From Acidobacteriota bacterium (lineage in GTDB: Bacteria > Acidobacteriota > Blastocatellia > RBC074): DNA of 64,000 nucleotides. The translations under genes were made by a program, and so were the position numbers. The first letter of the stretch is position 1. The number at the start of each line of letters is the position of its first letter. Location of the stretch: positions 62,001 to 126,000 of the forward strand of contig JADJLO010000001.1 in the NCBI GenBank assembly GCA_016710075.1. The letters run 5' to 3'. Of this stretch, positions 1 to 11,820 are shown piece by piece. The notes under the pieces were generated by a model. It was not told the DNA's origin. It did no database searches and saw only the letters and a list, made by a program, of their open reading frames with translations.

Positions 1-2343
1 CGAGGAGAGAAGCCGGGCGAGACCGTTGGTTATCAGGTCCGGTTCGAGGAGATTGCCGGCCCAAAGACCCGATTGCGTTTTATGACGGAAGGGGTGCTGA
101 CAAGACGCCTGCTCTCGGACCCGCGTTTGAAAAAAGCAGGCATCGTCATCCTCGATGAATTTCACGAGCGCCACATGCAGGCGGACATAGCGCTGGCGAT
201 GCTGCGCCGGCTGCAGCAGTCGACGAGACCGGATCTTAAGCTTGTCGTCATGTCAGCCACTTTGAACATCGGTCCGGTGGCTCAATTTCTGGGCGATGCT
301 CCACTGATCAAATCTCAAGGCCGGATGTTCGATGTCTCGATCGAATATCATCAGAGACCGGACGAGAGACAGCTCGCAGAGCAGGTTTCCGCGGCCATCA
401 GGCGATTGATTGAAGAGAAGATAGACGGCGATATTCTGGTCTTTCTTCCGGGGGCGGCCGAAATCAGGCGGGCTCAGGAAGCGTGTTCGAATCTGGCTCA
501 GCGTCATGATGTGGTTCTGCTGCCGCTTCACGGTGAATTGTCGCCTGCCGATCAGGACGCGGCTGTCAGACCTGCCTCGAAAAGAAAGATCATCCTTTCA
601 ACCAACGTCGCCGAAAGCTCGGTGACAATCGATGGCGTAGTCGCCGTGATAGATTCCGGTCTTGCTCGAATCGCCGGTCATTCTCCGTGGTCCGGATTGC
701 CGACACTCAACATTGCAAGAATCAGCAGGGCTTCTGCGGTTCAGCGCGCGGGAAGGGCGGGCAGAACCAGACCCGGCAGATGCCTCAGGCTTTATACTCA
801 GCAGGACTTCAACGCCAGGCCCGATCACGAAACTCCCGAAATCGTTCGCGAAGATCTTGCGGAAATCGCCCTTGAGCTTCACGCCTCGGGCATCGCGGAT
901 TTAACGGCTTTCTCCTGGTTTGAAGCCCCGCCCCACCAATCGCTCAACGCGGCGGAAACCCTGCTGAAAAAACTCGGAGCGATAGATCAACAAGGCCTTA
1001 TTACTCCGACCGGTCAAAGAATGCTTCGGTTCCCACTGCACCCGCGTCAATCGAGGCTGATGGTTGAAGCCATATCCAGAGGCGCCGGTCAGGCCGCGGC
1101 CATCATCGCTGCACTTATCGGAGAGCGCGACATTCTCCAGTCCGAGCTTTTTAAAAGCGACAGGCAAATCGCCGGCAAAACGAATGGCCCGAGCGACCTG
1201 CTTCATCGACTTGATCTGTTTAGCGAAGCGGAAAAATCCGGTTTTTCCGCTTCCAGGCTGCGGGATATGGGGCTCGAACCAGGGGCGGTCCATGCAGTCG
1301 ATCGCGTCCGCAGGCAACTTTTGAGAAATCCTGAGATCGCTCAACAGCCGGCTCCAAATCAACGCGACATCGATGACGCACTGCTGATTTCAGTGCTGGC
1401 CGGTTATCCCGACAGGGTTGCAGGAAGAAGAGTGATGAAACCGGATAATCACGACCTGCTGCTGTCGGGCGGAGGCTCGGCCGTCCTGTCGCCGGGCAGC
1501 GTGGTTCAAAAACAGGGATTTCTGGTCGCCGTCGATGCCGAGCAGCGGCAGGAGACCGCACAAGGGAAGAGAAGCGGGACCACGGTCCGCACCGCCAGCT
1601 CGATCAAGCCGGAATGGCTGATCGATCTTTATCCGGATGATCTTGTCGAAACTACTCGGGCCGTCTGGAACGCTCAATCGGAGCGCGTCGAAATATACGA
1701 CCGGATTCTTTACGATCAACTGATCATCGATGAGAGGCGAATCAACAGTGATCCGGGCGGCGCCGGTTCCGCCGTCCTTGCTGAAGCCGCCCTTGCCGCC
1801 GGTCTGCAGCGATTTGTCGACCCCGAGGCGATCGATAAATTTATCGCGCGTGTCGATTTCCTTCGCGATACCTTCCCGGAACAGGAATTCCCCGAACTGA
1901 CTGACCAGGACGTGGCTGATGCGCTCAGAAAATTATGCGCCGGATTGAAAAGCTTTCAGGAATTAAAGGAACTCGCCTCTCGCGGTGGTATCATCGAAGT
2001 TCTTCGCGGTGCGCTTAAACCCGCTCAGTCTCAGATGCTTCACCAGATGGCGCCGGAATTTGCCGCGATCGCGGGACGCCGCCAGGTGCGAGTCAATTAT
2101 CAGGCGGGGAAACCTCCATGGATCGAATCACGGCTTCAGGATTTTTTTGGAATGACTCAGGGGCCGACGATAGCAGGCGGGCGGGTCTCGCTGGTGCTTC
2201 ATCTGCTCGCGCCCAATCATCGCCCGGTTCAGGTGACGACCGATCTCGCAGGCTTCTGGCAGCGAACCTACCCTCAGGTTCGCAAAGAACTCAGCCGCAA
2301 ATACCCCCGACACTCATGGCCGGAAAATCCACTGAATAAATAA
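1..2343 (+). CDS. hrpB: ATP-dependent helicase HrpB, 5' end cut off by the window
   Basis: DEAH-box helicase of the HrpB family, predicted to be a cytoplasmic RNA helicase; its cellular role is poorly defined. The frame is open from base 1, so the gene begins upstream. By comparison with E. coli HrpB about 75 residues are missing, including the Walker A motif. Visible are the DEFH Walker B box (about nt 154-165), the MSATL motif III, the conserved QRAGRAGRTRPG motif VI, and the HrpB-specific C-terminal half ending in PLNK. The downstream neighbour is separated by a repeat element, so the gene probably ends its transcription unit. Family assignment is firm; the exact start cannot be seen. Confidence 0.95.
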   Translation, partial: RGEKPGETVGYQVRFEEIAGPKTRLRFMTEGVLTRRLLSDPRLKKAGIVILDEFHERHMQADIALAMLRRLQQSTRPDLKLVVMSATLNIGPVAQFLGDAPLIKSQGRMFDVSIEYHQRPDERQLAEQVSAAIRRLIEEKIDGDILVFLPGAAEIRRAQEACSNLAQRHDVVLLPLHGELSPADQDAAVRPASKRKIILSTNVAESSVTIDGVVAVIDSGLARIAGHSPWSGLPTLNIARISRASAVQRAGRAGRTRPGRCLRLYTQQDFNARPDHETPEIVREDLAEIALELHASGIADLTAFSWFEAPPHQSLNAAETLLKKLGAIDQQGLITPTGQRMLRFPLHPRQSRLMVEAISRGAGQAAAIIAALIGERDILQSELFKSDRQIAGKTNGPSDLLHRLDLFSEAEKSGFSASRLRDMGLEPGAVHAVDRVRRQLLRNPEIAQQPAPNQRDIDDALLISVLAGYPDRVAGRRVMKPDNHDLLLSGGGSAVLSPGSVVQKQGFLVAVDAEQRQETAQGKRSGTTVRTASSIKPEWLIDLYPDDLVETTRAVWNAQSERVEIYDRILYDQLIIDERRINSDPGGAGSAVLAEAALAAGLQRFVDPEAIDKFIARVDFLRDTFPEQEFPELTDQDVADALRKLCAGLKSFQELKELASRGGIIEVLRGALKPAQSQMLHQMAPEFAAIAGRRQVRVNYQAGKPPWIESRLQDFFGMTQGPTIAGGRVSLVLHLLAPNHRPVQVTTDLAGFWQRTYPQVRKELSRKYPRHSWPENPLNK

Positions 2344-2394
2344 CTCACCTTACGCACTCGAAATCAGTAGAATTGATTTGACCACGATTCTTAA

Positions 2395-2605
2395 GCGCCG
2401 AAGGCGCGAATTATTACAGCCCGGGGCAAGCGCGAAGCGCGTCGCCCCGGGTAATTATCAAGAAAAACAACTACGCCCCAACGGGGCAATCAACATCAAG
2501 GTCTGGTTGGGGCGTTGCCCCGACCAGATAATTGTTGATGCCGTAACCCGGGGCGACGCGCTGCGCGCTTGCCCCGGGCTATAATAAAATTGCGCCTTCG
2601 GCGCG
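2395..2605. repeat. REP-like / BIME-like long palindromic intergenic element
   Basis: Fills the middle of the 423-base gap between hrpB and the molybdoenzyme gene. Two arms of about 65 bases are inverted copies of each other: outer GCGCCGAAGGCGC (2395-2407) against GCGCCTTCGGCGC (2592-2604), and inner GC-rich palindromes at 2418-2452 and 2546-2580 which both contain CCCGGGGC and GCCCCGGG. In the centre is a further hairpin (about 2502-2528, TCTGGTTGGGG against CCCCGACCAGA). The build, nested hairpins in paired inverted copies, is that of REP/BIME elements mobilised by RAYT (TnpA-REP) proteins; no such gene lies in the window. A 68-codon open frame across it is only a by-product of the repeat. 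Confidence 0.8.
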
Positions 2606-2766
2606 TCAGAACCGCTGTCAACTAAATTGCCCAGTCACCGATGCGTAACATCAGTAAATAATATTAAAAATGCTACGCTCCAGAACAGTTTCTACAGACT
2701 TTCGGGAAGATTGAAGGGAATAATTCTGCTATTGATCATGATCTAAATTGTTGAGGGGGGAAATCC

Positions 2767-3783
2767 GTGGCTCTATTCGAATCGATCAATAAGATGAATG
2801 AAAGCAGAAAGCAGACCGGGCGGCGCAGATTCATGTTCGGCGCCGTCGGCTTGGTTGGCTCGTACTTCGGCTTCCGCTGGTGGCGGGACAAACCGCGCCC
2901 CGTTCCTCAGATTGAAACGAAGTACATCACGCCAAACGATGATTTTTATACAATCTCGATCGACACGGGTTTTGTTCCGGCAGTTACAAAAGACACCTGG
3001 AAGCTCAAGATAGACGGCCCCGGGGGTCGCGGATATTCATTGAGCTATGACGAACTGTTGAAACTCGATCGTCGCAGGGTTTTCAAAACCTTCTTGTGCG
3101 TGGGGAATGAAGTTGGCGGGCCGGCGATGGGAAATGCCGAATGGACAGTGACTCCGCTGGCTCCACTGATTTCCAGAGTCGTGGAAGGAGAAAAGAACGG
3201 CCTGAGAGTCGTTTTCCATGCGCTCGATGGTTTTTATTCCAGCGTTCCGCTCGATGTTGCGATGGCCGGCCAGTCATTCATTGCATACGAGATGAACGGC
3301 GAGACGTTGCCCCGGAGTCACGGCTATCCGGCGCGCGTGCTGCTGCCCAATATTTACGGCATGAAACAGCCGCGATGGCTCAGCCGCATCGAAATCACTT
3401 CACGCAGCGAATCGGGCTACTGGGAGAAGCGCGGATGGTGCGGCGAATGCAATGTCAGGATGACCGCGCGAATCGATTCGGCCGTCTCGCAAAAAGATGG
3501 AAGCTGGATGGTCACGGGTATTGCATACTGCGGCGACAAGCCGCCTGCTCGAGTCGAGATCAGCGATGATCAAGGAATCAGCTGGAGTGAAGCGACATTT
3601 ACCAGCGAGCGCCAGCCGAATGCCTGGGCCACGTGGCAGTTTCCCTGGAAAGCTGAAAAGAAGGGCGAGATCATCCTCACCGCCAGAGTTGTAGATTCGG
3701 CCGGCAACAGGCAGATTGAAAGCTACACCGGCAACTTCCCATCAGGAGCCACAGGACTTCATCGAGTCATTGTCAGAGTTTGA
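2767..3783 (+). CDS. Sulfite-oxidase-family molybdopterin oxidoreductase, Tat-exported
   Basis: Predicted periplasmic molybdoenzyme of the sulfite oxidase / YedY-like superfamily; substrate unknown. The start is a GTG preceded by a GAGGGGGG ribosome site about 7 bases upstream; an ATG lies 9 codons further in. Residues 19-38 form a Tat signal (GRRRFMFGAVGLVGSYFG). The molybdenum-binding cysteine is expected to be Cys111 in FLCVGNEVGG, followed by a conserved MGNAEWTV segment, and residues 240-338 look like the immunoglobulin-like dimerisation domain (ISDDQGISWSEAT). No haem domain and no YedZ-type membrane partner is adjacent, so its electron acceptor is unknown. Confidence 0.85.
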   Translation: MALFESINKMNESRKQTGRRRFMFGAVGLVGSYFGFRWWRDKPRPVPQIETKYITPNDDFYTISIDTGFVPAVTKDTWKLKIDGPGGRGYSLSYDELLKLDRRRVFKTFLCVGNEVGGPAMGNAEWTVTPLAPLISRVVEGEKNGLRVVFHALDGFYSSVPLDVAMAGQSFIAYEMNGETLPRSHGYPARVLLPNIYGMKQPRWLSRIEITSRSESGYWEKRGWCGECNVRMTARIDSAVSQKDGSWMVTGIAYCGDKPPARVEISDDQGISWSEATFTSERQPNAWATWQFPWKAEKKGEIILTARVVDSAGNRQIESYTGNFPSGATGLHRVIVRV

Positions 3784-3927
3784 TTTCAGCCTTACGAGAC
3801 GCTTGGCGCCCCAGCTCGTGATTTAATGTTTGTGACCTTCCCCCTACTTCTGCTAAGATGACCTGCCTCTAACCTGATCCTGCCCCCATTTACAATTTTC
3901 CCGATTAAGGCTTAATAAATAACAGAA

Positions 3928-5517
3928 GTGCCGGCTTTGACGAAAATAGTGAGATTATCCTTTGTAACGCTGTCGCTGTTGATGGCGTGTCAACTTATTG
4001 TTCGTTCACAGGGGCGGGAGTATGCGGTTGAAGTGGCATCGCTGCTTTCAAAAGAGTGCGCGGTCGAGCTGGCAAATGGGCTTGGAGCGCGCGGGTTCGA
4101 GTCGTTCTGGATTAAGGATCAGCGCCCCGAATATGAAGGATTTTACAGGGTGCGGGTAGGCAGGTTCGAGACACTCGGAACGGCCAGGAACTATGCTGAA
4201 AGCCTGCTCGATTCGGGTCTGCTCGATAGTTGCGCCATCACAATCTATGACGCGCCGCTCAGCTCGATCATCAGAGCGTCATCCGCTGAACAGAACCGGC
4301 AGCCGGTCGACATGACTTCAGGGCCGATCGGCGCTTACTGCCCGATCAAACTGCCTGACGACAACAGCACCAGGGAAGAAGATCTGACGGCATCGATCAC
4401 CAGAAGCCGATGGTTGATTTCAACCGGTCAAAAAGTTCCCCCCACCGCGCAGATGGAGAAGGTGACCTCGCCGCTCAGAGATGTCGTGCTGCTGATGCGG
4501 GCCATAGACAAGAAGAACTGGAGTATCAAGACTGACGTCGGCAGGATGATCTCATCCGCCGGTTCGGGCGTCTCGATCACTGAAGGTCCGCCCGTCACTG
4601 TGGTTTCTCAACCTGATCTCTCGCGCGATGCCAATACCGAAGCGCCAATGGCCCCGGTGTCATCTCCCGCGGTTGCGGCTGGAACTCCGGCGGTGGCTCC
4701 GGTTGTCGATTACGATCCTCTGGCAAATTACGGCAGAAATGGAAACTCGGGTCGCTTCGCGCCGGCTCGTGTGCAGGGAACCATCGAGATGCAGGGCGGC
4801 AGGCTCATGCTGCGACTGAGGAACACCGATCCAAACCGCATCTTCTCAGGCACCGCCAGAATCACTCTGACCGGCGATCGCCAGAACAACGACATCATGC
4901 CAATGGCCTTCAACCTTCAACCGGATGAAGAGAAGTTGATCGCCGTTAATGAGGATTCGTCAGGATATGGTGACTGGATGCTCATGGTCTATGACGAAAA
5001 GAGGGCAATTCAACTGATCCGCAGCGCTTCGTTCGAGAAGACCGCAGCTTTCAGCGGCCCTGAAACCAGCAACTCTCGAACCGAGCAGTACTCTGCTCAA
5101 AATCAGGCCGTCGGCAGCGGCCCGGCCAACATCCAGCCGGTATCAAATGGTATTGCGGCCGCTTCCAGCTCCTTTAGCGCACAAGGGGGCGCCGACGGAT
5201 CGACTGATACCGCACCGGAATCTTCCTCCCCCCCACCTCAGTTGACCGTCACTCCGAAACAGAGCGCTCAATCCGTCGATTCCGTAACACTCGAACTCGA
5301 TATCACCACTTCTCAACCAATCAACTACATCAAAATCGTCCTCAAGGCCGGCGATTACCAGAGCGAAAAGATCGCCATGCTCACCGGAAAACTCGGCAGA
5401 GTCCCGTTTCTCATCCCTGCCAGAGACGCCGTCGGACCTTTTTCTTATCAAATCGTCGATGACCTCGGACGCTCCCTCGCAAACGGTCTCGCCGACTTCA
5501 GAACCATCAGCAAATAA
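3928..5517 (+). CDS. Secreted SPOR-domain protein of unknown function
   Basis: Has an N-terminal signal peptide (about residues 1-28, hydrophobic RLSFVTLSLLMACQLIV) followed by a SPOR domain at about 30-112 (YAVEVASLLSKECAVELANG, GFYRVRVGRF). SPOR domains bind septal peptidoglycan stripped of stem peptides, so a cell-envelope role is likely. The middle (about 230-260 and 370-440) is low-complexity, rich in Ala, Pro and Ser, and the C-terminal 90 residues could form a beta-sandwich. The start is a GTG; no good ribosome site is visible, and no in-frame ATG exists before the signal sequence. It stands alone, with 144 bases without recognisable features upstream. No enzymatic motif is seen. Confidence 0.7.
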   Translation: MPALTKIVRLSFVTLSLLMACQLIVRSQGREYAVEVASLLSKECAVELANGLGARGFESFWIKDQRPEYEGFYRVRVGRFETLGTARNYAESLLDSGLLDSCAITIYDAPLSSIIRASSAEQNRQPVDMTSGPIGAYCPIKLPDDNSTREEDLTASITRSRWLISTGQKVPPTAQMEKVTSPLRDVVLLMRAIDKKNWSIKTDVGRMISSAGSGVSITEGPPVTVVSQPDLSRDANTEAPMAPVSSPAVAAGTPAVAPVVDYDPLANYGRNGNSGRFAPARVQGTIEMQGGRLMLRLRNTDPNRIFSGTARITLTGDRQNNDIMPMAFNLQPDEEKLIAVNEDSSGYGDWMLMVYDEKRAIQLIRSASFEKTAAFSGPETSNSRTEQYSAQNQAVGSGPANIQPVSNGIAAASSSFSAQGGADGSTDTAPESSSPPPQLTVTPKQSAQSVDSVTLELDITTSQPINYIKIVLKAGDYQSEKIAMLTGKLGRVPFLIPARDAVGPFSYQIVDDLGRSLANGLADFRTISK

Positions 5518-5622
5518 ATCATTGTTAATCTCCCCCGCGTTTCAGTTTTTCAAATACCCGCCATCAGGTTTCACAATCTCTTATAAAAATTATTTCAAAT
5601 TATTTCCTCCCTTCAAGATGAC

Positions 5623-5651
5623 TTGACATTTTTCCGTTCACATTGGAATAT
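5623..5651 (+). promoter_or_regulatory. Possible sigma-70-type promoter of the respiratory operon
   Basis: TTGACA at 5623-5628 and a weak -10 candidate GAATAT at 5646-5651, 17 bases apart, about 100 bases before actA. The gap (5518-5750) is AT-rich, unlike its surroundings. The -35 is perfect but the -10 fits poorly, so this is a suggestion only. Confidence 0.35.
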
Positions 5652-5750
5652 CACAAATCACTCAAATCCGAAAATTCACAAGCTTCGGGTTTATCAAGCA
5701 AGTCTAGGTCAAAAACTGAATAGAAATTTAGGTAGGCGGAGGTCTTCTTT

Positions 5751-6446
5751 ATGCCACAGCTCTTCCACCGCAGCACAAACACGCTTGCGCGGTTGAGTAT
5801 AGTCCTCGGAATCCTGCTAGCCGGGGGAGTGCTATTGATATTGTTGCAGGCGAACCGAACACCGTATGTAACTCAGGCGTTTGTTCCGAGAGAGCAGCCC
5901 GTTCAGTTTTCACACAAGCATCACGTGGGTGATGATGGGATCGACTGTCGCTACTGTCACACCAGTGTGGAGTCGACGGCGACAGCGGGCATGCCGGCAA
6001 CAAAGACCTGCATGAACTGTCACTCGCAACTTTTCTCGAACAGCCAGTATCTGGAGATCGTTCGCGAGAGCTGGAGGTCCGGCCAACCGATAAAATGGAC
6101 CAAGGTCCATGACCTTCCCGATTTTGTCTATTTCAATCACAGCATACACGTCAACAAGGGAGTGGGATGCTCGAGCTGTCATGGCCGGGTTGACCTCATG
6201 CCTTTGATGTGGAACGTCAATACGCTGCAAATGGAATGGTGTCTTGAATGCCATCGTAATCCTGAAAAGTTCATCCGGCCGAAGAGCAAGATCACTGAGA
6301 TGGAATGGCCGCCCAGCGATAAGGATAAAGATTCGAAGGATTATCCCAACGGATGGAATCAGGCAGTGGATGGTCCACGCCTTGTCAAGGAGTACAATGT
6401 TCAGCCGGTAACCGTGCTGACCAGTTGTTCGACCTGTCACAGATAA
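5751..6446 (+). CDS. actA: Alternative complex III subunit ActA, pentahaem cytochrome c
   Basis: Membrane-anchored multihaem cytochrome of alternative complex III, which oxidises quinol and passes electrons to periplasmic cytochrome or directly to the oxidase. One N-terminal helix (about residues 14-36) is followed by five CxxCH haem-binding motifs: CRYCH, CMNCH, CSSCH, CLECH and CSTCH, the last at the extreme C-terminus. Five haems match the ActA subunits of Rhodothermus and Flavobacterium. It opens a long + strand run of respiratory genes; actB starts 111 bases later. Motif count, size and gene order make the call firm. Confidence 0.93.
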   Translation: MPQLFHRSTNTLARLSIVLGILLAGGVLLILLQANRTPYVTQAFVPREQPVQFSHKHHVGDDGIDCRYCHTSVESTATAGMPATKTCMNCHSQLFSNSQYLEIVRESWRSGQPIKWTKVHDLPDFVYFNHSIHVNKGVGCSSCHGRVDLMPLMWNVNTLQMEWCLECHRNPEKFIRPKSKITEMEWPPSDKDKDSKDYPNGWNQAVDGPRLVKEYNVQPVTVLTSCSTCHR

Positions 6447-6557
6447 TCGAATTAGACGCACAATTCAAATTTTTCCGGTAACGAAGATCTGACCAGAGGT
6501 CAGGAGACGCTGCAGGGAAAAGTCATTGCAATTTGAAAACACCACAAGAAAAAGCAA

Positions 6558-9500
6558 ATGTCTCATAGAGAACATCACCACGATATTGCGCCCATACGAG
6601 AGCAGATAGGCAAGACGCGCTCGAAAAAGGGCAGAGAGTTCTGGCGCAGCCTTGAAGAGCTTGCGGACACCGACAAGTTCAGGGACTTCCTGCACCGTGA
6701 ATTCCCCGCGTTGAATGCGCCGGAAACCGATCCCGAGATGCTCGATCCGGTTGGGCGACGCAACTTCATGAAGCTGATGAGCGCCTCACTGGCTTTTGCC
6801 GGATTGACGGCCTGCACAAGGCAACCGAAGGAATTCATCGTTCCATACGTCCGAACGCCTGAAGGGCTGGTTCCGGGCAAGACGCAGTTTTATGCGACAA
6901 CGATGTCACTGAGCGGCGTTGCCACCGGTTTGCTGGTGGAGAGCCATGAAGGAAGGCCGACCAAGATTGAAGGCAATCCTGATCATCCAGCCAGCATGGG
7001 CGGGACCGATTTATTCGCGCAGGCGTCAGTGCTGCAGCTCTACGATCCGGACCGTTCGCAGACCGAGCTTTATCTTGGCGATCCCAGAACGTGGGGCGAT
7101 TTCCTGTCGGAACTGAGAGCCTCTCTGGACGGCCAGCGGAGCAAGCAGGGAAGCGGGCTGCGGATTCTGACCGAGACGGTCACCTCGCCCGTTTTAGCCG
7201 ATCAGATGAAGCGGCTGCTGGTTCTTTATCCGCAGGCCAAATGGCATGTCTACGAACCCGCGGGTCGTGACGGCGCGCGGATGGGTGCGCAGATGGCCTT
7301 CGGGCAGTTCGTCAACACCGTCTATCAGTTCGACAAGGCGGATGTGGTGCTCTCGCTCGACGCCGACTTCCTGACCAACGGTCCGGGGAGCGTCCGTTAT
7401 GCGCGGGACTTCATGTCGAGGCGCAGACTGACCGGCGGCGCAAAGGAGATGAATCGGCTCTATGTCGTCGAAAGCACGCTGACGACCACCGGAGCCAAAG
7501 CGGATCATCGGATGCCGATCAAGGCTTCTGAAGTCGAGTCGTTTGGCCGCGCGGTCGCCAGGGCTCTGGGTGTATCCGCCGGAGAGCCCGGTCAGCTTGC
7601 GGCCGAGGCCGGCAAGATGGCCGAAGCCGTGGCAAAGGATCTCAAAGCAGCATCAGGAAAGAGCATCGTCATTGCCGGTGAGCATCAACCCGCGGCAGTC
7701 CACGCTCTCGCACACGCCATCAACGCGGCGCTTAACAATGCCGGCAGCACCATCACCTACACCGATTCGATAGAGGCCAACCCGGTCGATCAGATCGCTT
7801 CGATCAGCGAGCTGGTCAACGATATGAATCACGAGAAGGTGGACCTGCTTGTCATCATCGGCGCCAATCCCGTTTACAACGCTCCGGCAGTCTGGGATCA
7901 GAAGGCCGGCAAAGAGGTGAAATTCGTCGATGCGATGCAGAAGGTCGCAACCCGGATTCATCTGGGCATGTACAACGATGAGACGGCCGCATACTGCCAG
8001 TGGCACGTGCCCGAAACCCACTACCTCGAAACCTGGGGAGATGGCCGGGCTTTCGATGGCACGGTTTCAATCAATCAACCGCTGATTCTGCCGCTTTACA
8101 ACAGTCGCTCGGCGCACGAGCTGCTCGCCTCGATGCTTAATCAGCCGGGCAAGACAAGTCTCGATGTAGTCAAAGAATACTGGAAGACTCAGATCACCGC
8201 CGATTTCGACCAGGCATGGAAAAAGTCTCTCAACGACGGTTTTATGGCCAACAGCGCATTGCCTGCAAAGCCGCTTTCGCTCAAGGGCGACTGGGCCGCG
8301 GCGCTGCAGCCGATCAAGCCGGCGAAGAGCGAGATCGTCTTCCGAGTCGATCCCTGCGTGCACGATGGAAGGTTTGCCAATAATTCGTGGCTGCAGGAAG
8401 TGCCCAAACCGATCAACAAGATCACCTGGGACAACTTCGCGATCGTCAGTGCGAAGACGGCCGGAACCATTGGTCTGGCGCCGAACTCCGAGCCGTATCA
8501 TGCCAATGCGAAGATGGTCAAGCTGATTCATCAGGGACATGAACTGGTCATGCCCGCCTGGATTCAGCCGGGTCATCCTGACGACAGCATCACGGTTTAC
8601 CTCGGATACGGCCGCGACCGTGCCGGAAGTGTCGGCTCGAAGCTCGGCTTCAATACCTATAATCTGCGGACCGCCGCCGCTCCGTTCATCGCCACTGAAA
8701 ACGTCAAGTTCGAAGTTGCCGAAGGCAGCTACATGCTGGCCTCCACACAGGAGCACTTCAGCATCGATACGAGCGGCATCGGCAAGGATGCGTTCATCGA
8801 AGACAGCGAAGACCTCGTCGATCGTCACATCGTTCGTTCCGGAACTCTCGATGAGTACCAGAAGGATCCGAAGAGTCTTCATCACGGCGCCCACAGGCCG
8901 GGCAAAGAGCTTACGGTATTCCCCGGCTATGACTACAGCAAGGGGTATGCCTGGGGCATGACGATCGACATGAACGCATGCATCGGCTGCAATGCCTGTG
9001 TCGTGGCCTGCGTGTCGGAGAACAACATCGCCGTAGTCGGCAAGGAGATGGTCCAAAAAGGACGCATCATGCACTGGCTGCGCATCGACACCTACTTCAA
9101 GGGCGGCACTGTCAATCCGGAAGTCTTCTTCCAGCCGATGATGTGCCAGCATTGCGAAAATGCGCCCTGCGAGGTCGTCTGCCCGGTCAACGCGACAGTT
9201 CACGATGCCGAGGGGCTCAACGTTCAGGTATACAACCGCTGCGTCGGCACCCGTTATTGTTCGAACAACTGCCCGTACAAGGTGCGCAGGTTCAACTATC
9301 TGCTCTACGGTGACTGGGACAGCCCGAGTCTCAAGAATGTTCGCAACCCTGACGTCACAGTCCGCACCCGCGGCGTCATGGAGAAATGCACGTTCTGCGT
9401 TCAGAGAATCATGAACGGCAAGATCGAGGCGGAGAAGGAGGACCGGAAAGTCCGGGATGGAGAGATCCTGACCGCCTGCCAGTCCGCCTGCCCGACCGAG

Positions 9501-9702
9501 GCGATCGCGTTCGGAGATATCAACGATCCCGAGAGCCGCGTGGCAAAGCTCAAGACTGAGCCGCGCAATTACGAAGTCCTCGAGGATCTCAACACCCGCC
9601 CGCGCTCTAGCTATCTGGCTTCAGTGCGCAATATCAATGCAGAACTCGGAGGCGCAGCGGGCGCAGGTCACACTCAGGAGACCCGGAAATCAGGAGAAAA
9701 GC

Positions 9703-9710
<8 letters not shown>
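6558..9710 (+). CDS. actB: Alternative complex III subunit ActB, fused molybdopterin-like and Fe-S protein
   Basis: The 1050-residue iron-sulfur subunit of alternative complex III. The N-terminus has the extended leader typical of Tat-translocated variants (FWRSLEELADTDKFRDFLHREFP) before the twin-arginine motif at about 66-71 (VGRRNF) and a hydrophobic stretch ending in TACT. The molybdopterin-oxidoreductase fold (about 90-760) is known in this family to lack the cofactor. The C-terminal ferredoxin part (about 800-1010) shows four cysteine clusters: CIGCNACVVAC, CQHCENAPCEVVC, CVGTRYCSNNC, and CTFC with CQSAC, expected to bind cubane Fe-S clusters. The gene overlaps the start of actC by eight bases. 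Confidence 0.95.
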
Positions 9711-11145
<1,435 letters not shown>

Positions 11146-11174
11146 AGCGTACTTTATTTGAATTGAGAAAAGAG

Positions 11175-11243
11175 GATTACGAAACACACTGAATTTGCAA
11201 ACCCTCTTTATTTAGTTGGACTCGTTCAGTTTGTTTCGAAATC
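11175..11243. repeat. Inverted-repeat element of the ATTACGAAACA family, copy 1
   Basis: GATTACGAAACACACTGAA (11175-11193) faces its near-inverse TTCAGTTTGTTTCGAAATC (11225-11243) in the gap between actC and actD; two mismatches in 19. The same end motif recurs in at least five other intergenic places of this window. Confidence 0.65.
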
Positions 11244-11274
11244 GATAAGACTCTCATCCAGTGATTAAAACGAT

Positions 11275-11820
11275 ATGACAACACAAGAAGAGACAGGCAT
11301 TTATGGTTTGATGGCGGAGTTCGACACTCCGAGCTCGGCAGTTGCCGCGGCTCGCCAGACTTATGACGCCGGCTATCGAAGAATCAATGCATATTCGCCA
11401 TACCCGATTGAGGAGCTGGCAGAGGCAATCGGATTTCACAAGAACATGGTTCCGCTGACGGTATTCATTTGCGGAATTCTTGGGGCCATTGGCGGAATCA
11501 GCCTTCAGATCTGGACCTCAGCGATCGACTACCCGCTCAATGTCGGCGGGCGTCCGTTGATCAGTCTGCCGAGTTTTATTCCGATCACCTTCGAATGCAC
11601 GGTGCTGCTGGCATCATTCGGCGCATTTCTGGGCATGCTCATTATGAACGGACTGCCCAAGCCATATCACCCGGTTTTCAATGTTCCGACTTTCGATCGG
11701 GCGTCAATTGACCGCTTCTTCGTTTGCGTCAAGGCGGATGATCCGAAGTTCAATGAGGATGAGACGCGCGCCTTTCTCACGAGACTGGGCGCCAGAGAGG
11801 TGAGTCATGTTGAGAAATAG
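11275..11820 (+). CDS. actD: Alternative complex III subunit ActD (DUF3341)
   Basis: A 181-residue membrane subunit of ACIII with the DUF3341 fold. The soluble N-terminal half (GLMAEFDTPSSAVAAARQTYDAGYRRINAYSPYP) is followed by two helices (about 62-82 and 104-126) and a short C-terminal cytoplasmic tail. DUF3341 proteins are found almost only beside actC and actE, as here. The last 14 bases overlap the start of actE. It contains no haem or metal motif and is thought to stabilise the complex. Confidence 0.92.
   Translation: MTTQEETGIYGLMAEFDTPSSAVAAARQTYDAGYRRINAYSPYPIEELAEAIGFHKNMVPLTVFICGILGAIGGISLQIWTSAIDYPLNVGGRPLISLPSFIPITFECTVLLASFGAFLGMLIMNGLPKPYHPVFNVPTFDRASIDRFFVCVKADDPKFNEDETRAFLTRLGAREVSHVEK

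Noticed and set aside
2378..2584. 68-codon open frame in the hrpB downstream gap
   Set aside because: It lies wholly in the palindromic REP-like element and its sequence is explained by the repeat.
8067..9203. 378-codon minus-strand frame inside actB
   Set aside because: Shadow frame: the + strand frame has clear Fe-S and fold motifs, the minus frame has none.
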